A stretch of 64,000 nucleotides of DNA from Opitutaceae bacterium (GTDB lineage Bacteria; Verrucomicrobiota; Verrucomicrobiia; Opitutales; Opitutaceae), in assembly GCA_030693515.1 (NCBI GenBank), contig JAUYAK010000056.1, positions 1-64,000 on the forward strand, written 5' to 3'. The notes under the pieces are model-generated. The model saw only the letters and a list, made by a program, of their open reading frames with translations. It did not search any database and was not told the origin of the DNA. Positions 27,978 to 36,157 of the stretch are shown here, one piece after another; position 1 is the first letter of the stretch; each line of letters begins with the position of its first letter. Made by a program: the position numbers and the translations under genes.

Positions 27978-28484
27978 CTACGCGGTGATGTCGAGTTGTC
28001 CGAACGCTTGGTGCCACGGTGTCGAGAGGTGGACGAATTGAAAACGGGGATGCACCTTAGCTTTGAGTAGCTGGTAAACCTTTTCGCATTCGGCGTCTGC
28101 GGTGAGGTAGTGGGTGATCTCAGGCGTGACGTCCGCCTGGGCAAACATCTTGGTGTCGTTGGGGATTATCGTGCGCTGAGTGATTTGCTGGGGCAGGACT
28201 CCACGAGACTCGAAGACCGCCCGGGTGAACTCTCCGGCCCGCTGCGCATGGTCCACGTTGAAGGGCACGACGCGAAAATACCGCAACGGTAGATTGGCGA
28301 TGGCATCGCGCACCGCATATTCAGCCAAGCCAATGGTCGAGACGTGGAGCGTGTGACCTCCCTCCACCAGAAACTTCAAATAGGCCTGCGCCGCCGGATG
28401 CAGCGTCTCGTTCGACTTGGCCCAACGGATGAAATAGCTCGTATCGCAGAGCACACCATGGACGACTGCCGGGGTTTTAGGCAT
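27978..28484 (-). CDS. PIN-domain protein (putative ribonuclease toxin)
   Basis: The 168-residue product has the acidic residues of a PIN nuclease: Asp14 (CDTSYFIRW), Glu55 (GLAEYA), Asp110 (PNDTKMFAQA) and Asp130 (YLTAD). Most small PIN proteins are toxins that cut RNA and are paired with an antitoxin, but no classic short antitoxin is seen next to it. The gene upstream (28477-29253) overlaps it by eight bases and may be the functional partner. The start at 28484 is chosen because it overlaps that gene; a start at 28517 would add 11 residues. Confidence 0.75.
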   Translation of the reverse strand: MPKTPAVVHGVLCDTSYFIRWAKSNETLHPAAQAYLKFLVEGGHTLHVSTIGLAEYAVRDAIANLPLRYFRVVPFNVDHAQRAGEFTRAVFESRGVLPQQITQRTIIPNDTKMFAQADVTPEITHYLTADAECEKVYQLLKAKVHPRFQFVHLSTPWHQAFGQLDITA

Positions 28485-29253
28485 GAGCGCCTCCGCGCAG
28501 TTCGGCCAGCCACGCATTGGCGTCCGCTACGTCGGTCCAGGCCGGAGCCGCGCGATGGAGCAGACCGTCCAGATACGTCTGCGAATACGCGCCGTCTTGA
28601 TCCAACAGCTCGATGAAGCGCAGCGAATTTGGATCCATCTCGAAGGTCTGGAGGTTTTGCCGCCCAGCGACACGGACGCCGAATTTCTTGTAGAGCAGGT
28701 TCTTTTCGCCCTGCCTGAGATAGTCCTTTTCCACCGCGATGCGCAGCGTGCCATGCTCCTTGGTGTCGAGGTGGATGTTGGGGCTGTTCTTCCCTCCCGC
28801 ATTGGTCAGCTCGCCGTAGAGATAGAATTCCGCCTCCACCCAGACCTGTTCGCTGCGCTCGTAATGTGTCGTGCGGTCGATCCGCAGGCTCTGCTGGTTG
28901 GCCAACAGGGTGACGACGTAATCCTTTTCCCGGGCGACGCGTTGGAGGGACTCGAGCGCCGCCGCCGTGCGTTCGTGCAGAAAATTGATGTGCCCCTCGG
29001 TCCCGACCTGGGCGATGACCGCGCCAAACGCGATCACCGTCTGCATCACGGTGCGGAAGCGGTGCCGCACGGAGCCTTCGCTGATTTCGTAGCTGATCAC
29101 TGGCCGCTGGGAACGCTTTTCCGTGGGGAAAAGCAGGTCGGCGGCCTCGCCCAGAATCGCCCGAATCTCTTCGATATCGACGAGCGCCGGGGTGAGCGCT
29201 TGGGCTCCCACCCGACCCTCGATGTGAATCTCGATTTCTCCAAGCGCGTTCAT
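28477..29253 (-). CDS. Uncharacterised protein paired with PIN gene
   Basis: I do not recognise this 258-residue protein. It opens with IEIHIEGRVGAQ and VDIEEIRAILGEAADLLFP, has no signal peptide or membrane span, and ends in an acidic helix. It is translationally coupled to the PIN-domain gene through an 8-base overlap, so it may be its antitoxin, sensor or scaffold. In-frame ATGs at 29346 and 29361 could add 31 or 36 residues; the upstream part reads like intergenic sequence, so 29253 is preferred with limited confidence. A coupled PIN plus larger unknown protein is not a standard VapBC layout. Confidence 0.7.
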   Translation of the reverse strand: MNALGEIEIHIEGRVGAQALTPALVDIEEIRAILGEAADLLFPTEKRSQRPVISYEISEGSVRHRFRTVMQTVIAFGAVIAQVGTEGHINFLHERTAAALESLQRVAREKDYVVTLLANQQSLRIDRTTHYERSEQVWVEAEFYLYGELTNAGGKNSPNIHLDTKEHGTLRIAVEKDYLRQGEKNLLYKKFGVRVAGRQNLQTFEMDPNSLRFIELLDQDGAYSQTYLDGLLHRAAPAWTDVADANAWLAELRGGAHA

Positions 29254-29299
29254 GGCTGACGAGAAGTTGCGAAATGGCCTGAGAATGCCAAGCGGTGAT

Positions 29300-29491
29300 T
29301 CATACCACTGTGAGTTCGGTGGGAGCGCGATGGGGATGCTGTTCATCTTCGCCTGATTCATCTTGGTCTGCGCGGAACAGGTGGTTACGGACCTTATCGG
29401 CGGTGAGGTCCTTCCGGACTGGCCACTTGACCTCGGAGGCGAGGTCGGCGGTGGACGGGGCGGAAAGGGAGGCGGACTTGGGGCAGGCCAT
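29300..29491 (-). CDS. Possible small protein upstream of PIN module
   Basis: A 63-residue reading frame whose second half (KWPVRKDLTADKVRNHLFRA) looks more protein-like than random. It ends 46 bases before the start of the unknown gene 28477-29253 and could be a small antitoxin or a remnant. No ribosome-binding site is convincing. It is the only candidate I see in the otherwise empty stretch 29254-29691. Confidence 0.25.
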   Translation of the reverse strand: MACPKSASLSAPSTADLASEVKWPVRKDLTADKVRNHLFRADQDESGEDEQHPHRAPTELTVV

Positions 29492-29691
29492 GCGGAGGAG
29501 GAAAAGCGCGGAGCCAACGGAAATCGCCGAGGAAACGGCGGCGCCATCGCGCCGGAACTGCGCACCTGAGGCAAGCGCGAGAACTCCCGGAATTCCGGCC
29601 GCTAAGCCTCCGCCCGGTGGCCGCCGCCCGTGCCCCACCCTACTTTGCGGTTGTTTTCGGCACGGGGCGGCGCTGCACTTTCGCCCGGTTG

Positions 29692-29779
29692 GGAGAGGTG
29701 GCAGAGTGGTCTATCGCGGCGGTCTTGAAAACCGCTGGGCCGCAAGGTCCCGGGGGTTCGAATCCCTCCCTCTCCGCCA
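29692..29779 (+). tRNA. tRNA-Ser(UGA)
   Basis: The cloverleaf fits: acceptor GGAGAGG (29692-29698) pairs with CCTCTCC (29769-29775), discriminator G, encoded CCA (29777-29779). The anticodon loop is CTTGAAA with anticodon TGA at 29726-29728 in stem GCGGT/ACCGC. A long variable arm (class II) and T-loop GGTTCGAATCC are present. The 88-base length is usual for serine tRNA. Confidence 0.96.
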
Positions 29780-29783
29780 TTTT
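29755..29783 (+). other. Putative attachment site at tRNA-Ser 3' end
   Basis: The last 25 bases of tRNA-Ser plus four T match 38155-38183 at 26 of 29 positions in the same orientation. tRNA 3' ends are common integration sites. The two copies lie exactly 8,400 bases apart and bound the lipase and beta-oxidation genes. Confidence 0.5.
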
Positions 29784-29986
29784 TCACCCGCTCCGCCGGG
29801 CCGCTTCAACAATTCGCTCGCGCCGGCTCCCTCCCGCCGGAAATGTCGGCGGCGCGAGGTGCACCCCTACCCCATGCCTTTCGTTTCCATCGCAAGACGG
29901 CGCGCGCCGGGCTGCACCCGGCCCATTCCAGCGCGGCCCACGCCGGCCGCCGTTGACCGCGTGCTTCACCGGCACCGCCAGGCCCG

Positions 29987-31165
29987 ATGAGGATGGTTCC
30001 AGCGAGCCCATCTCTGGTATTGAGTGGCGGCGGCGCGCGGGCCGCCTATCAGGTCGGGTTCTTGCGCGGTTTGGTGCGACAGTTTCCCACGGCCACGTTT
30101 CCAGTGATCACGGGCGTCTCGGCGGGCGCCATCAATGCCGCCCATCTGGCCAACTGCACCAAGCCCACGCCCGAATCGGTGGAGCGCCTCGTCGAGCTCT
30201 GGCGCTCGCTGACGGTGGATCAGGTTTTTCGCACCGACCTCTTGTCCCTCGGTTCGCACATGGTGACCTGGGCGCTGCGGTTGATCTCGGGGGGCCGGGT
30301 CAGATTTGGTTCATCCTCGTTCCGCGGCATGCTGGACACCCTGCCGCTGCGGGAGTTTCTGCAACGGGCGCTCGCAACGCCGGACGGGCGGCTGCATGGC
30401 ATCACGGAAAACCTCCGGAGCGGCCGGCTCGACGCGATCGGCATCACCACGACCAACTATGGCACCGGCCAGTCGGTCACTTGGGTGGAAGGCCGCGACG
30501 TCGTCGATTGGGAACGCCCCGGCCGGCGCAGCCGTTTGACGGCGCTCACGGTCGATCATGTCCTCGCCTCGTGCGCGCTGCCGCTGCTCTTCCCCGGTGT
30601 GAAGATCGAGCAGCGCTGGCACGGTGATGGCGGCGTGCAGCTCACCGCGCCCCTCTCCCCGGCGCTGCACCTGGGTTCCGATCGGATTCTCGCCGTCTCG
30701 ACGAGCTACAACCCCACGTCGGCCGAGGCGGATAATCCCACCACCGAGGGCTATCCGCCGCCGGCCACCATCGTCGGCCTGCTCCTCGACGCCATCTTTC
30801 TCGACATGCTCGACTGCGACGCTCAGGTGCTGCGGCGGACCAACCGCATGATCCGGCTGGTCCCCGACATCAGCAGCACCAACCTGCGCCCGGTCGAACT
30901 TCTCCTCGTTCGCCCGTCCCAGGATCTGGGGCTGCTGGCCAACGACTACGAACATGAGCTGCCCGCGGTATTTCGTTTCATGATGCGCGGGCTGGGCACC
31001 GAGCGCACGCGGCGCGGCAATCTGCTCGCCACGCTCCTTTTCCAACCGGGCTACATCGCGCGCCTGCTCGAAATCGGCGAGCGCGACGCGATGGATCGGC
31101 ACGACCAGATCGCCCGCTTTCTCGCCGTTTCCGGCGCCAGGGAAGAAGCCCGCCCGCTGGCGTGA
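29987..31165 (+). CDS. Patatin-like phospholipase / acyl hydrolase
   Basis: The 392-residue product has the patatin oxyanion hole SGGGARAAYQVG (13-24), nucleophile elbow GVSAG with Ser45, and the catalytic Asp in GDGG (near residue 210), forming the Ser-Asp dyad. It has no signal peptide, so it probably acts in the cytoplasm or at the inner membrane face. It should release fatty acids from phospholipids or other lipids. It lies 98 bases before the beta-oxidation operon on the same strand, so its products could feed that pathway. The 207 bases between tRNA-Ser and this gene show no other gene. Confidence 0.9.
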   Translation: MRMVPASPSLVLSGGGARAAYQVGFLRGLVRQFPTATFPVITGVSAGAINAAHLANCTKPTPESVERLVELWRSLTVDQVFRTDLLSLGSHMVTWALRLISGGRVRFGSSSFRGMLDTLPLREFLQRALATPDGRLHGITENLRSGRLDAIGITTTNYGTGQSVTWVEGRDVVDWERPGRRSRLTALTVDHVLASCALPLLFPGVKIEQRWHGDGGVQLTAPLSPALHLGSDRILAVSTSYNPTSAEADNPTTEGYPPPATIVGLLLDAIFLDMLDCDAQVLRRTNRMIRLVPDISSTNLRPVELLLVRPSQDLGLLANDYEHELPAVFRFMMRGLGTERTRRGNLLATLLFQPGYIARLLEIGERDAMDRHDQIARFLAVSGAREEARPLA

Positions 31166-31263
31166 CTTGAGCCGGCCTCCGGGGAAGCGGTTGCAATTCC
31201 GCTGGTTCCCCACGAACATTAACGCAACCCCGAGCGGCAACCCCCTGCCCAGCCCACATCTCC

Positions 31264-32760
31264 ATGACGGCCCAGCGACTCACCCACCATTGGGACAATC
31301 TTGATCGCGACACGATGCGCGCGCTCCAGGGCCGACAATTGCACCAGTATCTGCGCGACTGCGTGGTGCCATTTTCGGCGCACTATCGAAAACTCTTCGC
31401 CCAACACGGGCTGAGCGCGGCGGATTTTCAATCGATCGAAGATCTAAAGAAACTCCCCTTCACCTCCAAAGAGGATTTGCTGCCGACGCCCGAGCAGCCC
31501 AGGCGTTCGCTTGAATTCGTGCTCGCGCCTGAGCCCGCTGCACTCTCGCGCCGGCCAGGAGTGATTTTGCGGGCGCTGCTCCGGGGCAAGGCCCACGTGC
31601 AAGCCCGGCTCGAACGGGAGTGGCGGCCGGTCTTCATGACGAGCACCACGGGCCGCTCGAGTGAACCGGTGCCGTTCCTCTACACCCAGCACGACATCGC
31701 CAACATGGGGCTCGGCAGCGGCCGGATCATCGAGCTGGCCGGCGTGCAGCGGGAGGAACGCATGATCAATCTCTTCCCTTTCGCCCCGCATCTGGCGTTT
31801 TGGTATATGCACTACGGCGGGATGGACCGAAACATTTTCGCCCTCGCGACGGGCGGCGGCAAAGTCATGGGCACCGACGGCTGCCTGCGGGCGATCCTCA
31901 AGCTCGCGCCGCAAATCCTCGTGGCCATGCCCACGTTTCTGTATCACGTGCTGCAGCATGCCGTGGAGCAGAAACAGCGCCTCAAAGGCCTGCGCCTCCT
32001 CGTGCTCGGCGGAGAAAAAGTGCCCGACGGCACGCGCCGCAAGCTGGCCGAACTCTGCGCGCAGCTCGGCTCCCCCGACGTGCAGTTCATCGTCACCTAC
32101 GGTTTTACCGAGGCCAAGCTCGCGTGGGCGGAATGTCCGGTCCCGTCGGGCACGCCACCGCCGGGCTATCACCTGTATCCCGACCTCGGCATCGTCGAAA
32201 TCGTGGACCCCGCCAGCGGCGAACCCGTGCCCGACGGCACCGGCGGGGAGATCGTATGGACGCCGCTCGGCCAGCGCGGGACGGTCGTCCTGCGCTACCG
32301 CACCGGCGACCGCAGCGAGCACGGCCTCACCTACGAACCGTGCCCGTGTTGCGGCCGCCGGATGCCCCGTCTCGTCGGCCGAATCTCCCGCGTATCCGAA
32401 ATGCGGGCGCTGCGTTTCCAGAAAATCAAAGGGACCATCGTGGACTTCAACGATCTCGAGAACGCCCTCGATGATCTGCCCGGCATCGGCACCTGGCAGA
32501 TCGAACTGCGCAAGGAAAACGACGACCCGCTGGGGCTCGACATCATCGTCCTGCACCTCGCGCGCGATGCGGACGCCGACGAAGCGGCACTGACGGGCCG
32601 CGTCCGCGATCTGTTCAAGGCGAGCTTCGAACTCACCCCCAACGCCATCAAGTTTCACACCATGGAGGAAATCCGGAAACTCCAGAAGGTGGGCGTCGCC
32701 CTCAAGGAGCAGAAAGTGGCGGACAACCGGCCGGACGCCGCCAAGCAAGGCGCGTCATGA
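31264..32760 (+). CDS. AMP-forming acyl-CoA ligase-like protein (PaaK / F390-synthetase type)
   Basis: The 498-residue product is an adenylate-forming enzyme. It shows phosphate-binding loop STTGRSSEPVPF (about 123-134), YGFTEAKLAW, and the A8-like RYRTGD, plus a CPCCGRR Cys cluster near residue 358 as in phenylacetate-CoA ligase relatives. It probably activates a carboxylic acid to its CoA ester, feeding the downstream thiolase, hydratase/dehydrogenase and acyl-CoA dehydrogenase. It is not of the FadD type expected for long-chain fatty acids, so aryl-acyl or medium-chain acids are possible. Its stop overlaps the thiolase ATG by four bases. Confidence 0.82.
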   Translation: MTAQRLTHHWDNLDRDTMRALQGRQLHQYLRDCVVPFSAHYRKLFAQHGLSAADFQSIEDLKKLPFTSKEDLLPTPEQPRRSLEFVLAPEPAALSRRPGVILRALLRGKAHVQARLEREWRPVFMTSTTGRSSEPVPFLYTQHDIANMGLGSGRIIELAGVQREERMINLFPFAPHLAFWYMHYGGMDRNIFALATGGGKVMGTDGCLRAILKLAPQILVAMPTFLYHVLQHAVEQKQRLKGLRLLVLGGEKVPDGTRRKLAELCAQLGSPDVQFIVTYGFTEAKLAWAECPVPSGTPPPGYHLYPDLGIVEIVDPASGEPVPDGTGGEIVWTPLGQRGTVVLRYRTGDRSEHGLTYEPCPCCGRRMPRLVGRISRVSEMRALRFQKIKGTIVDFNDLENALDDLPGIGTWQIELRKENDDPLGLDIIVLHLARDADADEAALTGRVRDLFKASFELTPNAIKFHTMEEIRKLQKVGVALKEQKVADNRPDAAKQGAS

Positions 32761-34049
32761 GCGCGCCGGCCGTGTATCTCGTCGCCGGCGCGCGGACCCC
32801 GTTTTGCAAGGCGGGCACGCTGCTCGCGGAGGCCGATGCGGTGGAGCTGGGGCGGACGGTGGCCGCGGCGGTGCTCGCCCAGACCGGCCTCGACCCGGCG
32901 CAGATCGATGAGACGATCTTCGGCTGCGTGGGCCAGCCGATGGATGCCATGAATATCGCCCGCGTGATCGCCCTGCGGGCGGGCGTGCCGGAATCCGTTC
33001 CCGCCTACACCGTCCATCGCAACTGCGCCTCCGGCCTCGAAGCCATCACCCAAGCCGCCGATCGGATCCTGCTGGGTCGCGGGCATGTTTATCTGGCCGG
33101 CGGCACTGAGAGCATGAGCCACTATCCGCTCCTGTTTTCCGATTCCGCCGCGCGCAAATTCGCCACGCTGGCCCGCGCCCGCACCTGGGGCCAGAAGGTC
33201 TCCGGGCTGCTCCAGTTCCGGCCGGCAGATTTCGCGCCGCGCGTCAGCCTCCTGCTGGGGCTGACCGATCCGGTGTGCGGACTCAACATGGGGCAGACCG
33301 CGGAAGTGCTCGCCCGCGACTGGCTCATCTCCCGCGAAGATCAGGATGCCTTTGCGCTGCGCTCGCACACCCGGGCCGCCGCCGCCCGCGCCCGTCTCGC
33401 CGAAGAGATTACGCCGGTTTTTCCCCGCGGACAAAAGGAGCCCTCCGCTGTGAGCCTCGAAAACGGGGTGCGCGACGGGCAGACGATGGAAGCCCTCACC
33501 CGCCTGCGCCCGATTTTCGAAAAACACCACGGCACCGTGACGGCCGGAAACTCCTCCCAGATCACCGACGGGGCCGCCGCGCTGCTCATCATGAGCGAGA
33601 CCGCCCTGGCACGCTCCGGGCTGAAGCCCCTCGGCCGGATCGTCGCGCATGCCGCGGCCGGATGCGCGCCTTCACGCATGGGCCTGGGTCCGGTGTTTGC
33701 CATCGCCCGCGCAGAGGCGAGCTCGGGCCTCAAGCTCGGCGACGCCGAGGTGATCGAAATCAACGAGGCGTTTGCCGCGCAGGTGCTCGCGTGCCGCGCC
33801 GCCGCCGGCTCCGCCGCGTTCGCCCGCGATCAACTCGGTCGCGACCGCGCCTTGGGCGAGTTCCCGGACGAAATCACGAACATCAACGGCGGCGCGATTG
33901 CCCTCGGCCATCCGGTGGGCGCGACGGGCGCCCGCCTCATCCTCACCGCGCTGCACGAACTGCGCGTGCGCCAGGCCCGCCGCGCGCTGGTGACATTGTG
34001 CGTGGGCGGCGGACAGGGCGCCGCCGTCTGGCTGGAGTCCTGCCCATGA
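32757..34049 (+). CDS. Thiolase (acetyl-CoA C-acyltransferase)
   Basis: The 430-residue product has the nucleophile Cys90 (HRNCASGLEA), the GHPVGATGAR block and the second catalytic Cys in CVGGGQGAAV near the end. Residues INEAFAAQ fit as well. It cleaves 3-ketoacyl-CoA to acetyl-CoA and a shortened acyl-CoA. ATGA overlaps tie it to the ligase upstream and the multifunctional protein downstream. It is somewhat longer than the standard 390 residues, similar to FadI-type thiolases that partner FadJ-like proteins. Confidence 0.95.
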   Translation: MSAPAVYLVAGARTPFCKAGTLLAEADAVELGRTVAAAVLAQTGLDPAQIDETIFGCVGQPMDAMNIARVIALRAGVPESVPAYTVHRNCASGLEAITQAADRILLGRGHVYLAGGTESMSHYPLLFSDSAARKFATLARARTWGQKVSGLLQFRPADFAPRVSLLLGLTDPVCGLNMGQTAEVLARDWLISREDQDAFALRSHTRAAAARARLAEEITPVFPRGQKEPSAVSLENGVRDGQTMEALTRLRPIFEKHHGTVTAGNSSQITDGAAALLIMSETALARSGLKPLGRIVAHAAAGCAPSRMGLGPVFAIARAEASSGLKLGDAEVIEINEAFAAQVLACRAAAGSAAFARDQLGRDRALGEFPDEITNINGGAIALGHPVGATGARLILTALHELRVRQARRALVTLCVGGGQGAAVWLESCP

Positions 34050-36157
34050 CGGCCGCATCGCAGATTCGCCGCGAGCTGGATGCCTCCGGCATCGCCACGC
34101 TCACGTTTGATCGCGCCGGTTCATCGGCCAACGTCTTTGACCGCGCCACGCTTGAGGAGCTGGACACCCACCTCGCATTCCTGACTGCCGCCAGCGGGCT
34201 CAAGGGCGTGGTGCTGGCCAGCGCGAAGCCCGCCATTTTCATCGCCGGGGCCGATCTCCACGCGTTCTCCCCGGCTCCGGCGGAAAGCGTGCTCACCGCG
34301 CTCGTCGCGCTGGGGCAAAATGTTTTTGCGCGGCTGGCCGCCCTGCCCGTCCCGACCGTGGCTGCGATTCATGGCGCGTGCCTCGGCGGCGGCTGCGAAC
34401 TCGCCCTCGCCTGCGACTGGCGGGTGGCGAGCAATGCGAAAGCCACGCGCATCGGTCTGGCGGAGACCCAGCTCGGCATCTTGCCCGCCTGGGGCGGCTG
34501 CACCCGGCTGCCGGCGCTCATCGGCCTGCCGGCGGCGCTCAAACTGATCCTCGGCGGAAAACCCGTCGTCGGCCTCCAGGCGTTGAAGCTCGGCCTCGTC
34601 GATGATGTAGCGCCGCCGGAATATCTTCTCGCCGCCGCGCGCACCTTGCTGGCCCGCGGCCGCCGACCGGCCGCGGCACGCCGCCTGGCGCATCTCCGGC
34701 CGCTGCCCGCATTGATTGCGCGGAAATCCCGAACGATGGTGCTCGCCCGCACTCGCGGTCACTATCCCGCTCCGTTGCGCGCCATCGACGTGTGCGTTCA
34801 GGCGCTGGGCCGGCCGGTGGAAACCGGACTCGCGCTGGAGCGCACCGCTCTGCTCGAACTCTCCCGCACGCCCGCCTGCCGGAATCTTCTCGGCCTGTTC
34901 ATGCTGCAGGAGCGTGCCAAAAAAATCTCCCGGCCCGAGCTGGCGGGTTTGACCTCCGCGCCGGTGCGGCGCGTCGCGGTGATTGGCGCCGGCGTGATGG
35001 GCTCCGGCATCGCCCAATGGCTCGCCGCCCGCGGGCTGTCCGTCCTCCTGCAGGATATCGACGCCAAGGCGTTGGCCGGCGGCCTGCATCGGATCGAGAC
35101 GCTGGTGCGCGGCGGCGCGCGCCGGCGCCTGTTCACGCCCGCCGAGGCCGCCGCCACACTCGATCGTGTGACGCCCATTCTCCCCGACGCGCCGCTCACC
35201 GACTGCGATCTGGTGATTGAAGCCGCCGTCGAGCGGCTCGACCTGAAGCAGAAAATCTTCCGCGATCTCGAGTCGCGGACCCGCCCTGAAACGGTGCTGG
35301 CCACCAACACCTCCGCGCTCTCCATCGATGCGCTGGCTGGAGAACTCGCCAACCCCGAGCGCGTCGTCGGCCTCCATTTTTTCAACCCGGTCCACCGGAT
35401 GAAACTGATTGAAGTGGTCCGCGGGGCGCGCACGTCGCCGGCCGCGCTCGCCGCGGCGCTCGAGTTCGCCAAGGCGATCGGCAAGCTCCCCGTCATCGCG
35501 CGAGATCAGCCGGGGTTTCTGGTGAACCGCGTGCTAATGCCCGCGATGGGCGAGGCGGTTCGTCTTTTCAACGAAGGTCACGCAGCCGAAACGATTGATC
35601 GTCATCTGCTCGCTTTCGGCATGCCGATGGGACCGCTGCGGCTGGCCGATGAAGTGGGGCTCGATGTGGCGCTCCACGTCCAAAAGGATCTCGCCGCCCG
35701 GCTGCCGAATTTTGTGCAACCAGACGGCACGCTGGAGAAAATGACGGCAAAAGGGTGGCTCGGGCGGAAGAGCGGCTGTGGATTTTATCTCCACGGCCCC
35801 GGCCGGCGGGCAAAAACAAATCCGGCCGCCGCCGAATTCCAGTCGGGCCGTGCGTCTGCGATGGACGGCGCTGCCATGACGGACCGGGTCATTTTGCCGA
35901 TGATCAACGAGGCGGCGCGCTGTCTCGATCAGAAGGTGATCGAGGCCCCGGAGGACGTCGATTTCGCCATGGTGCTCGGCACGGGTTGGGCGCCGTTCCG
36001 CGGTGGCCCCCTCCGCCATGCCGACGCCGTAGGCGTCCCCGAAGTTGTGCGACGGCTCGAGTCACTCGCCCGGGATGTCGCCCCGCACTTCGGCCCCTGC
36101 GAGCACCTTCGCCACATGGCGGCCCAAGGCCGCACGTTTTATCCCGCACCCCCATGA
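34046..36157 (+). CDS. Enoyl-CoA hydratase / 3-hydroxyacyl-CoA dehydrogenase (FadB/FadJ-like)
   Basis: The 703-residue fusion has a crotonase domain (about 1-190; oxyanion-hole regions IFIAGADLHAF and HGACLGGGCELALACD), a linker, an NAD-binding domain (VIGAGVMGSGIAQ, near 311), the catalytic block HFFNPVHRMKLIEVV (near 443), and two C-terminal 3HCDH domains (GFLVNRVLMP). It performs hydration of enoyl-CoA and oxidation of 3-hydroxyacyl-CoA. The ATG at 34046 overlaps the thiolase stop; upstream in-frame readings pass through the thiolase gene and are rejected. Its own stop overlaps the acyl-CoA dehydrogenase ATG by four bases. Confidence 0.95.
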   Translation: MTAASQIRRELDASGIATLTFDRAGSSANVFDRATLEELDTHLAFLTAASGLKGVVLASAKPAIFIAGADLHAFSPAPAESVLTALVALGQNVFARLAALPVPTVAAIHGACLGGGCELALACDWRVASNAKATRIGLAETQLGILPAWGGCTRLPALIGLPAALKLILGGKPVVGLQALKLGLVDDVAPPEYLLAAARTLLARGRRPAAARRLAHLRPLPALIARKSRTMVLARTRGHYPAPLRAIDVCVQALGRPVETGLALERTALLELSRTPACRNLLGLFMLQERAKKISRPELAGLTSAPVRRVAVIGAGVMGSGIAQWLAARGLSVLLQDIDAKALAGGLHRIETLVRGGARRRLFTPAEAAATLDRVTPILPDAPLTDCDLVIEAAVERLDLKQKIFRDLESRTRPETVLATNTSALSIDALAGELANPERVVGLHFFNPVHRMKLIEVVRGARTSPAALAAALEFAKAIGKLPVIARDQPGFLVNRVLMPAMGEAVRLFNEGHAAETIDRHLLAFGMPMGPLRLADEVGLDVALHVQKDLAARLPNFVQPDGTLEKMTAKGWLGRKSGCGFYLHGPGRRAKTNPAAAEFQSGRASAMDGAAMTDRVILPMINEAARCLDQKVIEAPEDVDFAMVLGTGWAPFRGGPLRHADAVGVPEVVRRLESLARDVAPHFGPCEHLRHMAAQGRTFYPAPP

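Noticed and set aside
29295-29990. A plus-strand protein across the tRNA-Ser gene
   Set aside because: It runs straight through the tRNA and lacks any family signal.
33275-34045. A 257-residue N-terminal extension of the hydratase/dehydrogenase
   Set aside because: It overlaps the thiolase gene out of frame and is low-complexity; the ATG at 34046 gives the normal family start.
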